From NCBI GenBank assembly GCA_910588625.1, contig CAJUQN010000003.1, forward strand, positions 41,178 to 105,177: DNA of 64,000 bases, read 5' to 3'. A model generated the notes under the pieces. That model did not search any database. It saw only the letters and a list, made by a program, of their open reading frames with translations, and was not told the origin of the DNA. This document shows positions 15,901 to 24,878 of this stretch, piece by piece. A program made the translations under genes and the position numbers. This DNA comes from an uncultured Oscillospiraceae bacterium (lineage in GTDB: Bacteria; Bacillota; Clostridia; Oscillospirales; Oscillospiraceae). Within the stretch, counting starts at the first letter, position 1. Every line of letters begins with the position of its first letter.

Positions 15901-17877
15901 TTAAATGTTGTTGCCCACCTCATAGCCATCCCAGACAGCGTGGAGGATGGTGCTGACCTGCTGGCCATCTCCAATCTCATAAACGACAGCGCCGCAACCC
16001 TGAAGCTCCTGCGCCATGGAGGGGGCGGGGCGGAAGCCCACCGCGATTACCACAGTATCGGCATCCAACTCCTTCCTCTGGTCCTTGCCGCTCAAAACGA
16101 CCCGGCCATTTTCCACGGCGGACAGCCTGTGATTTTCCAGAACCGTCACATGGTGATGCTCGAATAGATCGGGGATCATCTGACCGTTGGGGATCGGGGA
16201 TGGGATGCCTGCTGACAGGATCTTCGGCAGAGCCTCCACAACGGTGACCTCTTTTCCCTCCTGAGCATAGTCCAGTGCCATCTCACAGCCTACCAGTCCA
16301 CCGCCGATCACGACCACTTTCTGGCCGACCTTCTCCGGGTGGACGAAGGCATCCATACATCCAAGAACCTTCGTGTCATCAATTCCCGGAACCGGGGGCA
16401 TGATGGGTACGGAACCCGCGGCCAGAATGATCACATCGGCACTCATGCTACGGACCTGTTCTGTGCTGACCGCTTCCCCAGCATGGATATCCACTGGGAG
16501 TTCGCTCAACTCGTTTTGATACCAAGCGTTCAGCTCCCGCACCTCTTTCTTAAAACTGTGAGAACCGCCCGGAATCAAATTGCCGCCCAGCACATCATTT
16601 TTTTCGTAGAGCGTGACCTTGTGCCCACGTATGGCCGCAACTCTGGCTGCTTCCATGCCCGCCACGCCGCCGCCAACGATAACCACTTTCTTGGGCTGTA
16701 CACAGGGCCGGAGCGCATAACGCACCTCCCGCATTGCCGCAGGATTGACCGCGCAGGTAGGCTGTTTCCCCTGTTGGAGCCGTGTGATGCAGCCCTGGTT
16801 ACAGGCAATGCACGGACGAATCTTCTCTGTGTGCCCGGTCAGGACCTTGTTTGGATACTCCGGATCCGCCAAAGCCGCGCGGCCCAGAACCACCGCATCA
16901 ATTTTCCCATCTCGAATAGCGGCTTCCGCAATATCCGGATCGTTCATCCGTCCACCGGCAAGGATTGGAATGTTGACGGCTTCTTTGGCTTTGGCTGCCA
17001 ACTCTACCAGGTAGCCTTTGGGCATATACATGGGCGGACATGCGTAATAGAAGGAATCGTAAATACCGGTGTCCACGTTCAGGCAGTCATACCCATAGCT
17101 TTCCAGCAGCTTGGCAATTTCAACACCTTCTTCCAGGGTGCGCCCAATTTCTTCCTCTCCGGTCAGAGATGCTTGCTCGAAGCCCTTGACAAAGGTTTTG
17201 AGGCCGAGACGCATACTAACCGGATAGTTGCTGCCACACTCCTGCTTGATGCCCTCCAGGATCTCTTTTGCAGCCCGCAGGCGGTTCTCCAGGATACCGC
17301 CGTACTCATCGGTGCGGTGGTTCATCATGGACAGGGCAAACTGGTCCAGCAGGTAGCCCCAGTGGATAGAATGGACCTCCACTCCGGCAAAACCGGAGTC
17401 TTGGGCAATCTTGGCTGATTTTACCACAGACTCAATTTTTGTCTTGATTTGCTCCCTGGTCAGCTCCGGCGAGACCTCGCCGGGATGGCGGAATACATGC
17501 ACGGAGGAGGGGGCCGGGAGATTCGGATAGTTGCGTCCCAGGCCCATGGTGATCTGAGCGAAAATTTTCGTACCATAAGCGCCTGCCCGCTCATTCAGCT
17601 CGGTGGCTGTGAGCTTGAATGCGTCCGGGTTTTGCAAAATTGTCGGTCCAACCCCAGTATAAGGGTCCACCGTCCCGTCTGCTGCGATGGTTCCGGTAAA
17701 GATCAGGCCAAAGCCACCCTTGGCCCGCTCAACAAGATATTGAATGGTCTCGTTTTTAAGACCACCGCCCGGAAGATGGTGCTGGCCGCCGCCAATGGGC
17801 GCCATGCAAAACCGATTCTTCACGGTGAGTCTGCCGATTTGGAGCGGTGCTCCTAAATAAGTATAGCCTTGCCGCAT
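15901..17877 (-). CDS. OYE-type NADH:flavin oxidoreductase (2,4-dienoyl-CoA reductase-like)
   Basis: A 658-residue three-domain flavoenzyme. Residues 1-350 are an FMN-binding TIM barrel (KNRFCMAPIGG; GVEVHSIHWGYLLDQF; HRTDEYGGILENRLR). Next comes a 4Fe-4S site (C-x2-C-x3-C-x11-C, RPCIACNQGC... PTC near 345-365). The C-terminus is an FAD/NAD(P)H module with two dinucleotide folds (VVIVGGGVAGMEAARV near 388 and VVVIGGGLVGCEMALD near 523). This build is shared by FadH, enoate reductases, BaiCD/BaiH and flavone reductase of gut Clostridia, so it likely reduces an activated C=C bond. AGGAGG precedes the ATG. The upstream dyad links it to the HxlR regulator and the FMN reductase operon. The substrate is unknown. 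Confidence 0.93.
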   Translation of the reverse strand: MRQGYTYLGAPLQIGRLTVKNRFCMAPIGGGQHHLPGGGLKNETIQYLVERAKGGFGLIFTGTIAADGTVDPYTGVGPTILQNPDAFKLTATELNERAGAYGTKIFAQITMGLGRNYPNLPAPSSVHVFRHPGEVSPELTREQIKTKIESVVKSAKIAQDSGFAGVEVHSIHWGYLLDQFALSMMNHRTDEYGGILENRLRAAKEILEGIKQECGSNYPVSMRLGLKTFVKGFEQASLTGEEEIGRTLEEGVEIAKLLESYGYDCLNVDTGIYDSFYYACPPMYMPKGYLVELAAKAKEAVNIPILAGGRMNDPDIAEAAIRDGKIDAVVLGRAALADPEYPNKVLTGHTEKIRPCIACNQGCITRLQQGKQPTCAVNPAAMREVRYALRPCVQPKKVVIVGGGVAGMEAARVAAIRGHKVTLYEKNDVLGGNLIPGGSHSFKKEVRELNAWYQNELSELPVDIHAGEAVSTEQVRSMSADVIILAAGSVPIMPPVPGIDDTKVLGCMDAFVHPEKVGQKVVVIGGGLVGCEMALDYAQEGKEVTVVEALPKILSAGIPSPIPNGQMIPDLFEHHHVTVLENHRLSAVENGRVVLSGKDQRKELDADTVVIAVGFRPAPSMAQELQGCGAVVYEIGDGQQVSTILHAVWDGYEVGNNI

Positions 17878-17955
17878 AATTGTGCCTCCTAAATTCCTGG
17901 GATTGACTTTCTTGGCTTGATGATAGTATAATCATATTCAGAATTGGGTCGGAAT

Positions 17956-17983
17956 ACAAGTACGCACATGAAAGTGCGATACT
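17956..17983. promoter_or_regulatory. Probable HxlR operator, copy 2
   Basis: The 28-bp dyad (core CGCAC-ATGAAA-GTGCG) is identical to 14680-14707. It sits between the divergent OYE-type gene (start 17877) and hxlR (start 18028), so it can serve both and allow autoregulation. GATACTTACC and AGAAAGTG, found next to copy 1, recur about 20 bp further on at 17997-18018. Confidence 0.78.
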
Positions 17984-18027
17984 AACCACCTGGTTTGATA
18001 CTTACCTGAAAGAAAGTGTGTTTTACA

Positions 18028-18363
18028 ATGAGTGAACGCTGTATCTCCAATGAGTGTCTGAGCAATACAGGCTTCAGCTATACCCTTTCGCTGATCAACG
18101 GAAAGTATAAAATGACCATTTTGTACACTCTGATGGAATTTGGAGTGGTCCGGTTCAATGAGATGAAAAAGTATATCGGAAGCATCTCCTATAAAACGCT
18201 CAGCGCCACATTGAAGGAACTGGAGGCCGATCAACTGGTCGATCGGAAGGAGTATCCGCAGATTCCACCTAAAGTGGAGTATCGTTTGACAGAGCGGGGC
18301 AAATCGCTAATCCCTATCCTGGATGGTATGTGCGAATGGGGAGACAATCATCGGATCATGTAA
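18028..18363 (+). CDS. HxlR-family transcriptional regulator
   Basis: A 111-residue winged-helix regulator of the HxlR/DUF24 family: WSYTLSLINGKYKMTILYTL-like start (FSYTLSLINGKYKMTILY), then FNEMKKYIGSISYKTLSATLKELE as the recognition helix, and wing YPQIPPKVEYRLTERGKSL. It has cysteines at positions 5 and 10, and HxlR proteins often sense aldehydes or oxidants through an N-terminal cysteine. It is divergent from the OYE-type reductase; the shared dyad at 17956 is its probable site. ATG 18028 is preferred over GTG 18016, though neither has a strong ribosome site. Confidence 0.93.
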   Translation: MSERCISNECLSNTGFSYTLSLINGKYKMTILYTLMEFGVVRFNEMKKYIGSISYKTLSATLKELEADQLVDRKEYPQIPPKVEYRLTERGKSLIPILDGMCEWGDNHRIM

Positions 18364-18364
18364 A

Positions 18365-18400
18365 GCAAATGAGCCTGTTTGGGAAAACAGGCTCATTTGC
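18365..18400 (+). terminator. Long hairpin behind hxlR
   Basis: GCAAATGAGCCTGTTT (18365-18380) pairs perfectly with AAACAGGCTCATTTGC (18385-18400). There is no U-run on the plus strand, but position and stability suggest a terminator. Confidence 0.65.
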
Positions 18401-18498
18401 GCAGCTGCATCTGGGAAATTAAACGGATATGTCAACTGATGTTATAAATAAATGTTATCTAGCCTATTGGGTTTAATAGCACTGAATCAAGGCAAACA

Positions 18499-19050
18499 CT
18501 AAAAAATAGCATCTGTAAATTTTATTACTCCATTATCTGGATGAACAAACACTATCGGTATGCCTTTCGACTCTGCATATTGTACTGCTGCCCCAACTTG
18601 ATTTTTTATAACACGGTTATTGTCATATACCGCCAACACAAAGTCTGCGCAATCTATCATATATTTGTCTCGAATCCTAAACAACGCTGACGATATCCGT
18701 TCGCTTCTTCCTATCGTTACAGTCTCAGAACTGTGTCGAATCAAAAATGCCAACCGATCTTTACTGCGAACATCCCACTGCTGGTCATGCCCCGAATAGG
18801 GTAGCACCACTACTAGGCTAATGTCCCCGTATTCCGGTTGCTCTTTCAGTCTCAATATCATCTCGCCCACCCACTGATCTATGCCGAGCCCGCCACCTAC
18901 CAAAAACCTACGAACCCCTCGTTCATAAAGCGCTACTATTTGTTCATTCACCCGTTTTTTCAACCGTTTACAGCCATTGTTATTCTCTTTGTATTTCCAT
19001 TTGAAACGATTTGGACGATGGCTGATAATGGCACAGCTGTATAAACTCAT
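18499..19050 (-). CDS. SLOG-superfamily (YpsA/DUF1273-like) protein
   Basis: A 183-residue Rossmann-like protein. The N-terminus holds the SHRPNRF motif (a variant of GHRP), followed by VNEQIVALYERGVRRFLVGGGLGIDQWVGE, then LVVVLPYSGHDQQW, and near the C-terminus DKYMIDCADFVLAVYDN, the nucleotide-pocket segments of YpsA-type SLOG proteins. GAGGAG precedes the ATG. The gene is more AT-rich than the rest, suggesting separate origin. SLOG proteins sense or cleave nucleotide derivatives and are frequent in mobile elements; a stress or defence role is only a guess. It is divergent from an XRE regulator. Confidence 0.8.
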   Translation of the reverse strand: MSLYSCAIISHRPNRFKWKYKENNNGCKRLKKRVNEQIVALYERGVRRFLVGGGLGIDQWVGEMILRLKEQPEYGDISLVVVLPYSGHDQQWDVRSKDRLAFLIRHSSETVTIGRSERISSALFRIRDKYMIDCADFVLAVYDNNRVIKNQVGAAVQYAESKGIPIVFVHPDNGVIKFTDAIF

Positions 19051-19258
19051 AACTTACTCTCCTCGCTTAATGTTCAATATAGTCTATATGCAATTCAAGT
19101 CAAGAGATTTTTGAGCTAAACCGCCATCGCTATTATGTATTAAAAGCGAAAATAGCGCATTAAAAACGGCGCTTATCTAATTATTATTTTGTTATAACAC
19201 AATTATTGCGTAATGTCCACATCCTTATTTTGTTATGCTGAATATGAGGTGAGGATGG

Positions 19259-19573
19259 ATGGACGAAAATTTTATCCGAAATCGGATCACGGAACTGCGG
19301 TTGAAAAGCAATGTCTCAGAATACCAGATGAGCCTAGAACTGGGACAAAACCGAAGCTATATTCAAGGCATATCTTCCGGGCGGGCTTTACCCTCCATGT
19401 CCATGTTCCTCAAAATTTGTGATTATTTTGAAGTAACTCCCTTGGAATTTTTTGATTCTGAAGCGGTCAACCCTCAGTTATTCCACAAAGCTATGGAAGG
19501 GTTGAGAGGTCTTTCTGACAGCGATCTCATCATGCTTTTAGGTTTGATTGAGAGACTACATCGAAAGGAATGA
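19259..19573 (+). CDS. XRE-family helix-turn-helix regulator
   Basis: A 104-residue protein with an N-terminal Cro/C1-type helix-turn-helix (IRNRITELRLKSNVSEYQMSLELGQNRSYIQGISSGRALPSM) and the VTPLEFFDSE motif common in Firmicute regulators, followed by a helical tail (GLSDSDLIMLLGLIERLHRK) that may dimerise. GAGGTGAGG lies just upstream. It is 208 bp from and divergent to the SLOG gene and reads towards the end of the ICE replication module, so it may govern either. Confidence 0.88.
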   Translation: MDENFIRNRITELRLKSNVSEYQMSLELGQNRSYIQGISSGRALPSMSMFLKICDYFEVTPLEFFDSEAVNPQLFHKAMEGLRGLSDSDLIMLLGLIERLHRKE

Positions 19574-19621
19574 AAATAATGCGGAGAAAGGTTAAACCTT
19601 CCCCCGCACATTTATGCTCAC

Positions 19622-20602
19622 TTACGCTGCCGTTGCCTTCTGAAACCGAATATGCTGTGCCCTCACCTGTAGCTCCTGAGACAAGAACTTCAGCGTGGCA
19701 AACTCGTCATCCAGCCCATCCAGTTCCCTGCGGAGTACACCCTCATAGTGCTTCTTTTTCTCCTCCAGAGCCTTAATTTTCAGCACCCAGCGCTCCATCA
19801 CCGCCGGACTCTGGCTACCAGACTTAATGAAATAGTCCGCCCGCTCCTGGTACTCGGCAATTTCTTTTTTTACCGCCGCGTAAAACTCCTCGGTCATCTT
19901 GGAGCGCTGCTTTTCATCGTCGATAATATAGAAACTGTTCACCATCAACGGCGTCTCCCTGTGATTGTGCTCGCCCAGCAAGCTGATAAAATCCTCAAAC
20001 ACATCCACCTTATCCATATGCGTCCGTGGCACAAAGTACATATGTCCGGTGATACTCAGCTTCGTGGCCTCCAATCCCCGCAGGTAATTGACACAGATAG
20101 TCTCGATCTGCTTTCGGTTGGCACACTTCTGATACAGCTCAAACAGTTCCTCCGCCTTACGGCAGCAGGCGGCAACATTGATTGCATCGTCCGGCACCAG
20201 GTTTTCCGCACGGAACACGCTGTCCCGCTTGTCATAGCTGATGTTGGCCAGCTTCTCATAATTGTTGGTCTTTTGGTTCAGCGTCTCCTTCACTAATTCA
20301 CGGGAGAGAACGTCAGACGCACGTTTATTATCCCGGCAGTAAGCCAGATAGATATTGGTCTCGCCCATGACGGTCATGGGGACGCGCTCCCGGATATCGC
20401 CGGTGGCGGAGCGGAAAGCATCGCCTACAGACAGCCGCGTACCGCCGGAATAGGGGATACCCAAGTCCTCGCACAGCTTGGACAGCTGCTCCTTCTCCAC
20501 CAGCAGGTTTGCCAGTGAGAAATAGAGGAACTTACCCAGCATATGGGCCTCGTCGCCCTGGCCCGCAGCTACAAAATCGTGCATATCGAATACGTTATTC
20601 AT
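19622..20602 (-). CDS. Conserved ICE protein (DUF6744-like), function unknown
   Basis: A 326-residue soluble protein. The C-terminal 80 residues are charged and helical (VLKIKALEEKKKHYEGVLRRELDGLDDEFATL), probably coiled coil. The middle contains GHMYFVPRTHMDKVDVFEDFISLL, reminiscent of DUF6744-type or RhuM-like proteins of ICEs. It starts at 20602 behind AAGGGATAAAAGAT and is the last gene of the minus-strand replication and repair module. I do not recognise an activity. Confidence 0.65.
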   Translation of the reverse strand: MNNVFDMHDFVAAGQGDEAHMLGKFLYFSLANLLVEKEQLSKLCEDLGIPYSGGTRLSVGDAFRSATGDIRERVPMTVMGETNIYLAYCRDNKRASDVLSRELVKETLNQKTNNYEKLANISYDKRDSVFRAENLVPDDAINVAACCRKAEELFELYQKCANRKQIETICVNYLRGLEATKLSITGHMYFVPRTHMDKVDVFEDFISLLGEHNHRETPLMVNSFYIIDDEKQRSKMTEEFYAAVKKEIAEYQERADYFIKSGSQSPAVMERWVLKIKALEEKKKHYEGVLRRELDGLDDEFATLKFLSQELQVRAQHIRFQKATAA

Positions 20603-20620
20603 ATCTTTTATCCCTTCTTG

Positions 20621-21237
20621 TTAAGTATGAATGGAATAATAGGCTTTCGCCATATCCTGCTGTCCATGGAGAATGACGCCGCCGCACATCGCCGGCTTCC
20701 CGTTGCAATACTCCTGAAAGAAGAAGCTGTACGGCACAAAATCAGAATAAAACTCAATCCGCTCGCTCCTGGACCACTGGAAATTATCCCGCAGGAATTT
20801 TACCAGCTTATGCCGGACGAGCCTGTTTTTCAGACAGGCCTGAAGCCGCTCATTGCACCGAAAATTCAAATGAGGCTGTGTCCTGCGGGGAGAAACAGAC
20901 AGTCCCTTCCACATTTGTGGCCCGCCAGGCTCAGCGCGGCCCGCACAAAGGCCATCGATTTCTCGTAGTTCAGCACCACATTTTCTTCCCAGCCGGACAG
21001 CTTGTTCCCACAGCGGTTCAGCCACGCAAGCCGGATGCTTACGGTTCCGCGAAAATCATCCCGCTCAAACACCGCAAAAGAATCTGGGGTATTTTGCGCG
21101 GCATCTCCATGTGCCGCCAAGTCCTCGAACACGCTGCGGGATACGATTATTTCGTCTAAAGTTTCACATCCCCGCCGTACCGTTCGGATCTTGAACCAAT
21201 TCGCAATACAGACTACTTTTACCATTGTTCTGTTCAT
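20621..21237 (-). pseudogene. Frameshifted paralogue of the next gene, function unknown
   Basis: Two overlapping frames together resemble the intact neighbour at 21234-21959. The first frame (21237 to 20866) starts MNRTMVKV and covers the N-terminal half through SMAFVRAALSLAGHKC. The second (ending at 20621) gives the C-terminal half, with LVRHKLVKFLRDNFQ and VPYSFFFQEYCNGKPAMCGGV matching LIRKKLVRFLRDHFY and VPYSFVFRDMCDTAVRTVGAV. One frame change in about 20900-20930 splits the gene. It starts behind GGAGG in an ATGA overlap with the neighbour. The pair is a tandem duplication with one damaged copy. Confidence 0.7.
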
Positions 21238-21959
21238 AATTTCCTCCAATCGCGGCTGAGTATATTCATACTTCTGGGATTCTGCTCTTTACGGCTCGTA
21301 AAACAAAAACGGGCCTTTTCCGGATCATCTGCATTGAGCAGGGTAACTGCCCCTACGGTCCGTACCGCTGTATCGCACATATCCCGAAAAACAAAGCTGT
21401 ACGGCACTGCACGGTCATAAAAGTTGACCTGTGGGACATCTGAATCATAAAAATGATCCCGCAAAAAGCGTACCAGCTTTTTACGGATCAATTGGTTGGA
21501 CAGGCACTTTCGGAGGTTTCGCTTCTCCACAAATACCAGGCGCGATTGCAAACGTTCTTCCAGCGAGAGGCATTTCCATTCAGATGGTGCGCCACCCCAC
21601 GATTGCTCCCTGATAAATGCGTACAAGTCGTCATAGGGGAGCAGGATATGCTCTGAACCATATTCGTCATCTTCGCTCCCGTCCCCGCTGTATTTGATCC
21701 GACGCTCATCCTTCCAGAAAAAGCTGACCGAAAGCTCGCCGGCCCAGGCCTTTCTGTAAAAATAAGCCTTGCAAGGTATGGTATCATCCCCACGCTGGAG
21801 GCTTTCCGCAATCACATCCTTCCCGCAGTCCATCAACTCAAAATCGTGCCAGGACAGCAAAAAGTGCGGGGAATGACCATATTCCAAGCTGATCGTCTGA
21901 AAGTCAATATAGTCCTGGTATTTCTTTGATACTTGAACCTTTACCATTGTCCTGCTCAA
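21234..21959 (-). CDS. ICE-borne protein of unknown function (intact paralogue)
   Basis: A protein of about 241 residues with no motif I recognise. It is mixed alpha/beta, with a basic C-terminal region (LRKCLSNQLIRKKLVRFLRDHF) and an aromatic-rich end (NFYDRAVPYSFVFRDMC). I place the start at TTG 21959, because GAGGTGAG stands 4 bases before it exactly as GGAGG does before the damaged copy, and the two N-termini then align (LSRTMVKV, MNRTMVKV). A GTG at 21968 is the alternative. It is coupled by ATGA to the damaged copy downstream and lies behind the primase. Confidence 0.65.
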   Translation of the reverse strand: MSRTMVKVQVSKKYQDYIDFQTISLEYGHSPHFLLSWHDFELMDCGKDVIAESLQRGDDTIPCKAYFYRKAWAGELSVSFFWKDERRIKYSGDGSEDDEYGSEHILLPYDDLYAFIREQSWGGAPSEWKCLSLEERLQSRLVFVEKRNLRKCLSNQLIRKKLVRFLRDHFYDSDVPQVNFYDRAVPYSFVFRDMCDTAVRTVGAVTLLNADDPEKARFCFTSRKEQNPRSMNILSRDWRKL

Positions 21960-21975
21960 AATTCTCACCTCGTTG

Positions 21976-23037
21976 TCACATGGCTGCCCGGCTGAGCAGG
22001 TAATCGTCTACCCCTTTATACGCCGGGTCCCATGTGTATTTCGTGTATTTTAGGCCCTTGATGGCCTGTACTTCCTTCCGCATTGCCAGCACGGCATTGC
22101 GGACATTGGGGTTCGTCATCTGGTCCATGTCCATGGTCTCCACCACTTGGGTGACGCCCAAATCCACCAGCGTGTCCTTCAGTCCATGGATGGCGTTCAC
22201 GCCGCCGATGCACACGAACAGCGCGTCGTGGGCCAGAAAGCTGGCCACGTCTCCCTTCAGCGGGCCCTCCGTGAGGAAGGCCCGCTTTTTGGTGGTGTCT
22301 CCGGTGACGTGAACATAGGAATAGCTGCGCGTTCCGTTGGGCAGATCCCGGCTGGACAGCCAGCGGTACTTTCGGCTTGGCTTGTCCGCGTCATCCAGAC
22401 GGATCTTCATGCCCTGAATCAGCCCATTTTTGTCCCGGACAGGGATGAGGAACCCCTTCGGCCCGGTGATGGTCCAATCACCGTAATAAGTACGGAACCC
22501 CGGCAGACCCAGCAGCTCATGCCCGCAGGCACGGAGCAGGGCGGCCAACAGCCGCCGCCCCGCCTCCGTCTCCGGCATACTGCGGTACTGATTTACTTCG
22601 ATGCGCTCCCCAGACAGTCCCCGCTCCAGCAGGTTGTCCCGGTGCTTGGGCAGGAGCGTCAGGTGCTCCAGCATGGCAGTGTAAGCGGCGTGCCGCTGTT
22701 CCAACGCCATGGGCCGGCGCTCCTCATCTTCTTTGGACAATTCCTGCCTGGGCATAGGGTAGACCTTGCCCTCCTGGGACAGCGCCTGATACGCCTCCCT
22801 GTTGGAAACCCCCATCAGCCGGGCATACAGCGTGATGCTGTTGCCGTGGGCACCGCAGAGGTTGCAGCGGTACAGGTCCTTGCCGGTGTTCAAGCTGAGA
22901 TGGTACTTCCCCGGTCCGTGGTCATGGCAGAAGGGACAGACGGCCTCCACCTCCCGGTGATGCAGCGTCCGGGAATTGATGGCAACGCCGCACCGTCTGG
23001 CCGCGTCCACGATGGGGATTTTGTCGTATTGCTTCAC
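21976..23037 (-). CDS. Primase-like protein: CHC2 zinc finger plus TOPRIM-like domain
   Basis: About 353 residues. Residues 20-85 form a CHC2-type zinc finger (VCPFCHDHGPGKYHLSL then YRCNLCGAHGN); a linker and a TOPRIM/DUF3854-like domain follow, with FLTEGPLKGDVASFLA and an acidic VVETMDMDQM segment. It probably primes DNA during element replication. The start is uncertain: GTG 23052 overlaps the AAGGAGG itself, so GTG 23037 (used here) or CTG 23043, at better spacing, are likelier. It lies directly behind the Rad50-like ATPase. Confidence 0.88.
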   Translation of the reverse strand: MKQYDKIPIVDAARRCGVAINSRTLHHREVEAVCPFCHDHGPGKYHLSLNTGKDLYRCNLCGAHGNSITLYARLMGVSNREAYQALSQEGKVYPMPRQELSKEDEERRPMALEQRHAAYTAMLEHLTLLPKHRDNLLERGLSGERIEVNQYRSMPETEAGRRLLAALLRACGHELLGLPGFRTYYGDWTITGPKGFLIPVRDKNGLIQGMKIRLDDADKPSRKYRWLSSRDLPNGTRSYSYVHVTGDTTKKRAFLTEGPLKGDVASFLAHDALFVCIGGVNAIHGLKDTLVDLGVTQVVETMDMDQMTNPNVRNAVLAMRKEVQAIKGLKYTKYTWDPAYKGVDDYLLSRAAM

Positions 23038-23056
23038 GGCCAGACGGGACACCTCC

Positions 23057-24865
23057 TTACGCGGCCTGCTGTTCCACCTCAGCGATGGGCTTCACCGGCC
23101 GCACCGCCAGCGGCGTGCCGCTGACGCACTTTGCCATGATGACCTGCCCGGTGGGGCGCACGTTGGCCAGATCGTCCACGGACTCCATGTTGTCCACGAA
23201 CACCGGGTAATTGCGCCCGGTGAGCCGCTTCATCAGCTCGGATACCTCCATCCCCGCCCGGATTTTCTCAGACAGGGACAGCCGGTCGTAGCGCCGCCCA
23301 CCGTAGGTGAACTTGAACACGTCCTTCCGCTCCCCGGTGGTTTTCACAATGTCGTAGAGCGAAATTTCCACCTTGTTCATCTTCAGCGCGGAGAAGGTCA
23401 GCTCCGCCCGCTTACTGACATAGATCACCACATTGGAGATCAGCTTTTTCAGCGCTGTGATTTTTTCCTGCGCCGATTTGATCTTCTGCTCAAAATCATC
23501 CGGCTTTTGATCCGCCACAGCCTGTGCCGCCTTCAAATCAGCGGCGCACTCCCGCAGCTCCTCCCGGCACTCTTTCATCTGAGCATATTCCTGCTCAGAA
23601 AGGTTGCCGTACTCCAGATCGGCAGTGAGCTGCTGGATTTGGGCCTTCAGGGCGTCCGCAGGGCTGTCCTCAGACTTTTTGGCCTTGAGGTCAGCCAGCT
23701 GGCTTTCCAGCTTAGTCACATCATCAGCCTGGAACTGGACAAAAACCGCTTTGGCTTTCTCATCGTTTTCCATCAGCTCGTTGAGCTGGACCCGCTGCTC
23801 CTGTCCGGCGGCGAGGATTTCCTTCGAGGATTTCTCCAGCGCTGTCCGCACTTCCGTCAGCGATTCCTCAGTGATGAGGCGGCGGCAGGTGGGGCAGGGT
23901 ACGCCGGGAACGCAGGCATGGAACGTCTGCTTGTCCCGATTGAACCGTGCGGTCAGCTCCGTCAGTCTGGCGTTGGCCTCGGCGATGCTCTGGGCATAGG
24001 GAGACTGGTACTGCTCCGCCCGGCGGGCGGTCAGTTTGCGCTCCAGCTCCAAAATCTCAGCGTCCAGCGGGAAACCGTCCCGCGCCGCTTCATCATAGCG
24101 GGCGCATAGCTCCACCAGCTGCTGCCCCATGGCCTCCTGGTCCAAACCATCGAACCGTTTGGCTTCCAGCGCCTCCAGCGTCCTGCTGAGGGCGTCCCGC
24201 CGGGCGGACAAGCCCTCTACAGTTTGGCTCCAGTCCTTGCCCTGGCTCTGAGCGAGGTCCTGCTGGCCCCGCAGATAAATGATGCTTTCCTCCAAATCCC
24301 GGATATCCTCCCGTTTTTTCTTCAGATAGATTTCCGGCGAAAGGATATTTTCCCCTTCCAGGGCGGCACGGGTGGCATTGGACAGCTGGGCCAGCACCGT
24401 TTCATGGGGAATCAGGGGCAGGTGCCGTTCCAGCAGGTTTTTGCCGTCGTCCCCCAATTCCTCGATGAAGTAAAGGGGGTTGAAAATGGACAGAAACACG
24501 TCCTTCTCCCCAAACAGGTCGGTGAGGTCCATCTGGCGGATCTCATAGCCATCATAGAGGATGGTCATGCGGTTTTTGTGCCGGGTGCGGATGAGCACAT
24601 GGGCGCAGCCCGTCTCATCCACAAAGCGCATGGTGATGGACACATCGGGCTGGGTTTCGTTGTGCAGGCGGTCAATGCCGCGCTCCCCGAAGAAGGGCAG
24701 GCCGGTGACGGCAAAGGCGATGGCGTCCGCGATGCTGGTCTTGCCCCGGCCGTTGCCGCCGGTGATCGCCGTAGGGCTGCCAAAGGCCATGCTGGTGGGC
24801 TCCTGATAGGACTTGAACCCGGCGATGGTCATGCCGGTAATCTGGAAACTCGAAATTTTCTCCAT
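23057..24865 (-). CDS. Rad50/SbcC-like AAA ATPase with zinc hook
   Basis: A 602-residue SMC-like ATPase. Walker A is GGNGRGKTS near residue 39. Long coiled coils (about 180-300 and 350-460) flank a CPTC zinc-hook motif near 325. The C-terminal lobe has the signature-like RLSLSEKIRAGMEVSELM and the Walker B-like YPVFVDNMESVDD. It is shorter than SbcC (about 1000) but keeps the order. AAGGGAG precedes ATG 24865. Between a Rad52-type annealing protein and a primase, it probably processes DNA ends in element replication or recombination. Confidence 0.87.
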   Translation of the reverse strand: MEKISSFQITGMTIAGFKSYQEPTSMAFGSPTAITGGNGRGKTSIADAIAFAVTGLPFFGERGIDRLHNETQPDVSITMRFVDETGCAHVLIRTRHKNRMTILYDGYEIRQMDLTDLFGEKDVFLSIFNPLYFIEELGDDGKNLLERHLPLIPHETVLAQLSNATRAALEGENILSPEIYLKKKREDIRDLEESIIYLRGQQDLAQSQGKDWSQTVEGLSARRDALSRTLEALEAKRFDGLDQEAMGQQLVELCARYDEAARDGFPLDAEILELERKLTARRAEQYQSPYAQSIAEANARLTELTARFNRDKQTFHACVPGVPCPTCRRLITEESLTEVRTALEKSSKEILAAGQEQRVQLNELMENDEKAKAVFVQFQADDVTKLESQLADLKAKKSEDSPADALKAQIQQLTADLEYGNLSEQEYAQMKECREELRECAADLKAAQAVADQKPDDFEQKIKSAQEKITALKKLISNVVIYVSKRAELTFSALKMNKVEISLYDIVKTTGERKDVFKFTYGGRRYDRLSLSEKIRAGMEVSELMKRLTGRNYPVFVDNMESVDDLANVRPTGQVIMAKCVSGTPLAVRPVKPIAEVEQQAA

Positions 24866-24878
24866 GATAAACTCCCTT

